DNA from: Leclercia sp. LSNIH1
GTDB lineage: Bacteria; Pseudomonadota; Gammaproteobacteria; Enterobacterales; Enterobacteriaceae
Direction of reading: 5' to 3'
Length of the DNA: 64,000 nt
Assembly: GCF_002902985.1 (NCBI RefSeq)
Contig: NZ_CP026167.1
Location: 2,666,001 to 2,730,000, forward strand
Positions 61,794 through 64,000 of this stretch are shown piece by piece. How positions within the stretch are numbered: position 1 is the first letter of the stretch; each line of letters opens with the position of its first letter. The position numbers and the translations under genes were made by a program. The notes under the pieces were generated by a model. That model saw only the letters and a list, made by a program, of their open reading frames with translations, did no database searches and was not told the DNA's origin.

Positions 61794-62446
61794 AGGTTAA
61801 TCAGAATATTCCCATCAGAATCCACCGTTCCGCTCACCACCTGGCCCGAAGACATTCTCACCCGGGCGTTTTGCGCAACCGCCGCATTGTTTAGCGCCTG
61901 ACCTTCACCGTTAACGCTAAAGCCGTCGCCGCTGGCGATAACCATCACCCGCTGCCCCGCTTTGATCCGCCAGGACTGACGCAGCATCGATAGCTGCAAA
62001 GGCTGCCCTGGCACCAGATCGCGCAGGCTGACGGCATTCTGCACCTGGTTAATGTCCAGGATGGCCCGGGGCGGAAGCTGATCCAGCCTGCCGCGCTTCA
62101 CCGTAACGCTGTCCGGCTGCAGGGCGGCACCCCGGGGGATACTCCGGGACGCGACAACATAATCGCCCGTGGCCTGAACTGCAACCTGTATAAATCGTTT
62201 TTCATTGCCACATCGGGCGGTAACGCTGACGTTGCCCCACAGCTTCGTATTGCCGAGAACGCTGAATGCAGGCGTCTCGCACGAAGGACGCATGCTGGCT
62301 GGCGTGCGAACCTGCACCGAAACCTCATCGCTGAACCCCGCCAGCCGCTGGGCAAAAAATGTTGTCAGCTGGGCATCAAGATCCTGCGCCTGCGTGAGGG
62401 CGCTCCAGAGGAGCAGGGTTGCGGTGAAACCACGTTTGAGTGCCAT
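61790..62446 (-). CDS. flgA: Flagellar P-ring assembly chaperone FlgA
   Basis: FlgA is the periplasmic chaperone for the P-ring protein FlgI. The 218-aa product has a signal peptide (MALKRGFTATLLLWSALTQA), a central SAF domain (ASRSIPRGAALQPDSVTVKR) and the conserved end SGQVVSGTVDSDGNILINL. It is first in flgAMN and divergent from flgBCD. Confidence 0.96.
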   Translation of the reverse strand: MALKRGFTATLLLWSALTQAQDLDAQLTTFFAQRLAGFSDEVSVQVRTPASMRPSCETPAFSVLGNTKLWGNVSVTARCGNEKRFIQVAVQATGDYVVASRSIPRGAALQPDSVTVKRGRLDQLPPRAILDINQVQNAVSLRDLVPGQPLQLSMLRQSWRIKAGQRVMVIASGDGFSVNGEGQALNNAAVAQNARVRMSSGQVVSGTVDSDGNILINL

Positions 62447-62606
62447 ATCGCCCGTTACCGTCGGTTTAATGATGAGCAGAATTCTACCTGTAGGGGTTTG
62501 CCATCAACGCAATAAATAGCGACGCATTTTGTGCTTATTCCGTCGATGAAGTAGACGGGGTGAGATTTAAGCTATCCACTGAAATTTTGCCATCAGCGGA
62601 GGAGAC

Positions 62607-63026
62607 ATGCTCGATAAACTCGACGCCGCGCTACGTTTTCAGCAGGAAGCGCTCAACTTACGCGCCCAGCGTCAGGAGATTCTGGCCGCCAATATCGCTA
62701 ACGCCGACACCCCCGGGTTTCAGGCGCGCGATATCGATTTTTCCAGTGAATTAAAGAAAGTGATGGAGCGCGGTCGGGCCGAAAATAGCGGTGTCGCCCT
62801 TGCGCTGACGTCTGCACGCCACATTCCCGCACAGACCGTGACCACCCCGAGTATCGATTTACTTTATCGCATTCCCGATCAGCCATCCCTGGACGGTAAC
62901 ACCGTCGATATGGACCGGGAGCGTACGCAGTTCGCCGATAACAGCCTGCAGTACCAGATGGGGCTGACCGTTCTCGGCGGGCAGATTAAAGGCATGATGA
63001 ATGTTCTGCAGGGAGGCAATGGTTAA
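62607..63026 (+). CDS. flgB: Flagellar basal-body rod protein FlgB
   Basis: FlgB is the proximal rod subunit. The 139-aa product starts [20 protein letters not shown] and contains the rod-protein motif [20 protein letters not shown] (residues 23-42). The C-terminus [20 protein letters not shown] is conserved. GGAGGAG precedes the ATG. Its stop overlaps the flgC start as TAATG. Confidence 0.96.
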   Translation: MLDKLDAALRFQQEALNLRAQRQEILAANIANADTPGFQARDIDFSSELKKVMERGRAENSGVALALTSARHIPAQTVTTPSIDLLYRIPDQPSLDGNTVDMDRERTQFADNSLQYQMGLTVLGGQIKGMMNVLQGGNG

Positions 63027-63430
63027 TGGCCTTACTCAATATCTTTGATATCGCGGGTTCAGCCCTGACCGCGCAATCGCAACGACTGAACGTCGCCGCC
63101 AGTAACCTGGCGAACGCCGACAGCGTGGCGGGTCCGGACGGGCAACCTTATCGCGCCAAACAGGTGGTGTTCCAGGTCGATGCGGCACCGGGCGCCGCAA
63201 CCGGCGGGGTAAAAGTCGCCAGCGTAATTGAGAGCCAGGCACCGGACAAACTGGTCTACGAGCCGGGCAACCCGCTGGCCGACGCCAACGGCTACGTCAA
63301 AATGCCGAACGTGGATGTAGTGGGCGAGATGGTGAACACCATGTCAGCGTCCCGCAGCTACCAGGCCAACGTTGAAGTACTGAACACCGTGAAGAGCATG
63401 ATGCTTAAAACGCTCACTCTGGGCCAGTAA
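63026..63430 (+). CDS. flgC: Flagellar basal-body rod protein FlgC
   Basis: FlgC is a proximal rod subunit. The 134-aa product equals the E. coli length: [20 protein letters not shown], the motif [20 protein letters not shown] and the C-terminal [19 protein letters not shown]. It overlaps flgB by one base and is followed by flgD after 11 bp. Confidence 0.97.
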   Translation: MALLNIFDIAGSALTAQSQRLNVAASNLANADSVAGPDGQPYRAKQVVFQVDAAPGAATGGVKVASVIESQAPDKLVYEPGNPLADANGYVKMPNVDVVGEMVNTMSASRSYQANVEVLNTVKSMMLKTLTLGQ

Positions 63431-63441
63431 AGGAGAGATCA

Positions 63442-64000
63442 ATGTCCATTGCAGTCAATGTCAATGACAGGTCGAGTGCCACAGGCGTCAGCGGCACCAC
63501 CGGCAACAGTTCGCTTACCGGCAGCAACGCGTCCGATCTGCAAAGCAGCTTCCTGACGCTGCTGGTCGCACAGCTGAAAAACCAGGATCCAACCAACCCG
63601 ATGCAGAACAACGAACTGACCACGCAGCTTGCGCAGATCAGTACGGTGAGCGGCATCGAGAAACTGAACACCACGTTGGGTTCTATTTCCGGGCAGCTCG
63701 ACAGCAGCCAGTCGATGCAGGCCAGCACGCTGATTGGGCATGGCGTGATGATCCCGGGCTCCACCATTCTGGCAGGCAGTAGCAGCACCGACGGCACCAG
63801 CACCACCTCCACCACGCCGTTTGGTGTTGAGCTGCAGCAGAGCGCCGATAAAGTGACCGCCACCATCACCGACAGGAACGGTGCGGTGGTTCGTACCATT
63901 GATATCGGCGAACTGAAAGCGGGAGTACACACCTTTACCTGGGACGGCACGATGACCGACGGCAGCAGTGCGCCAAATGGTTCCTATAACGTTGCCATCT
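63442..64000 (+). CDS. flgD: Flagellar hook-capping protein FlgD (partial, cut by window end)
   Basis: FlgD caps the growing hook and controls FlgE assembly. Only 186 codons are present; the gene runs off the right edge. AGGAGAG precedes the ATG at 63442. The family core is clear: DLQSSFLTLLVAQLKNQDPT at about residues 33-52, then NPMQNNELTTQLAQISTVSG, and the immunoglobulin-like C-terminal domain begins around ADKVTATITDRNG. Confidence 0.95.
   Translation, partial: MSIAVNVNDRSSATGVSGTTGNSSLTGSNASDLQSSFLTLLVAQLKNQDPTNPMQNNELTTQLAQISTVSGIEKLNTTLGSISGQLDSSQSMQASTLIGHGVMIPGSTILAGSSSTDGTSTTSTTPFGVELQQSADKVTATITDRNGAVVRTIDIGELKAGVHTFTWDGTMTDGSSAPNGSYNVAI

Overview
The window is a piece of an enterobacterial chromosome. 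Gene content and order (agp-yccJ-wrbA-ymdF, rut, put, efe, phoH, serX-ghrA-ycdXYZ-csg, ymdABC, mdoCGH, yceK-msyB-mdtG-lpxL-trhO-yceI-yceJ-yceO-solA-bssS-dinI-pyrC-yceB-mdtH-rimJ-yceH-mviM-murJ-flg) follow the 22-25 min region of Escherichia coli. The high-GC coding style, the ERIC and REP elements and several non-E. coli genes (HxlR regulator, EamA transporter beside rutG, LprI-like and DUF3574 proteins, NupC paralogue, alanine symporter) suggest Enterobacter or a near relative such as Lelliottia, Leclercia or Kosakonia. Genus is an inference from the protein sequences.

Layout. 0-3.2 kb: regulator fragment, periplasmic glucose-1-phosphatase, quinone reductase WrbA, stress protein YmdF. 3.3-10.9 kb: the complete rutABCDEFG pyrimidine-degradation operon, with a sigma54-type promoter, candidate NtrC sites and a RutR box, divergent from rutR. 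11-17 kb: divergent putA/putP with four PutA operator motifs between them. 17-22.3 kb: lipoprotein, NupC-type nucleoside transporter, and a Fur-boxed efeUOB iron-uptake operon with an intact efeU. 22.5-30 kb: phoH and then an accessory slot holding an alanine/glycine symporter and a three-gene cassette (isochorismatase-like hydrolase, pirin, LysR regulator). E. coli K-12 has pga and related genes between phoH and serX. 30-41 kb: ghrA, ycdXYZ, both curli operons, ymdA, ymdB, clsC. 40-46 kb: osmoregulated periplasmic glucan genes mdoC/mdoGH. 46-60 kb: membrane, lipid A, tRNA-modification, SOS and pyrimidine genes. 59-64 kb: murJ and the start of the flagellar flgNMA/flgBCD cluster, cut by the window edge in flgD.

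The most unusual structure is in the accessory slot. Two direct 88-nt tRNA-Ser(GGA) genes 3.5 kb apart each carry, downstream, an array of about 183-bp units. Every unit repeats the last 19 bp of the tRNA and carries its own intrinsic terminator. This is the architecture of the tyrT/RtT repeats of E. coli, here attached to serX. The two arrays bracket the LysR/pirin/hydrolase cassette, which could therefore be lost by recombination. A second oddity is the absence of grxB between mdtH and yceB, where a perfect 12-bp inverted repeat lies instead.
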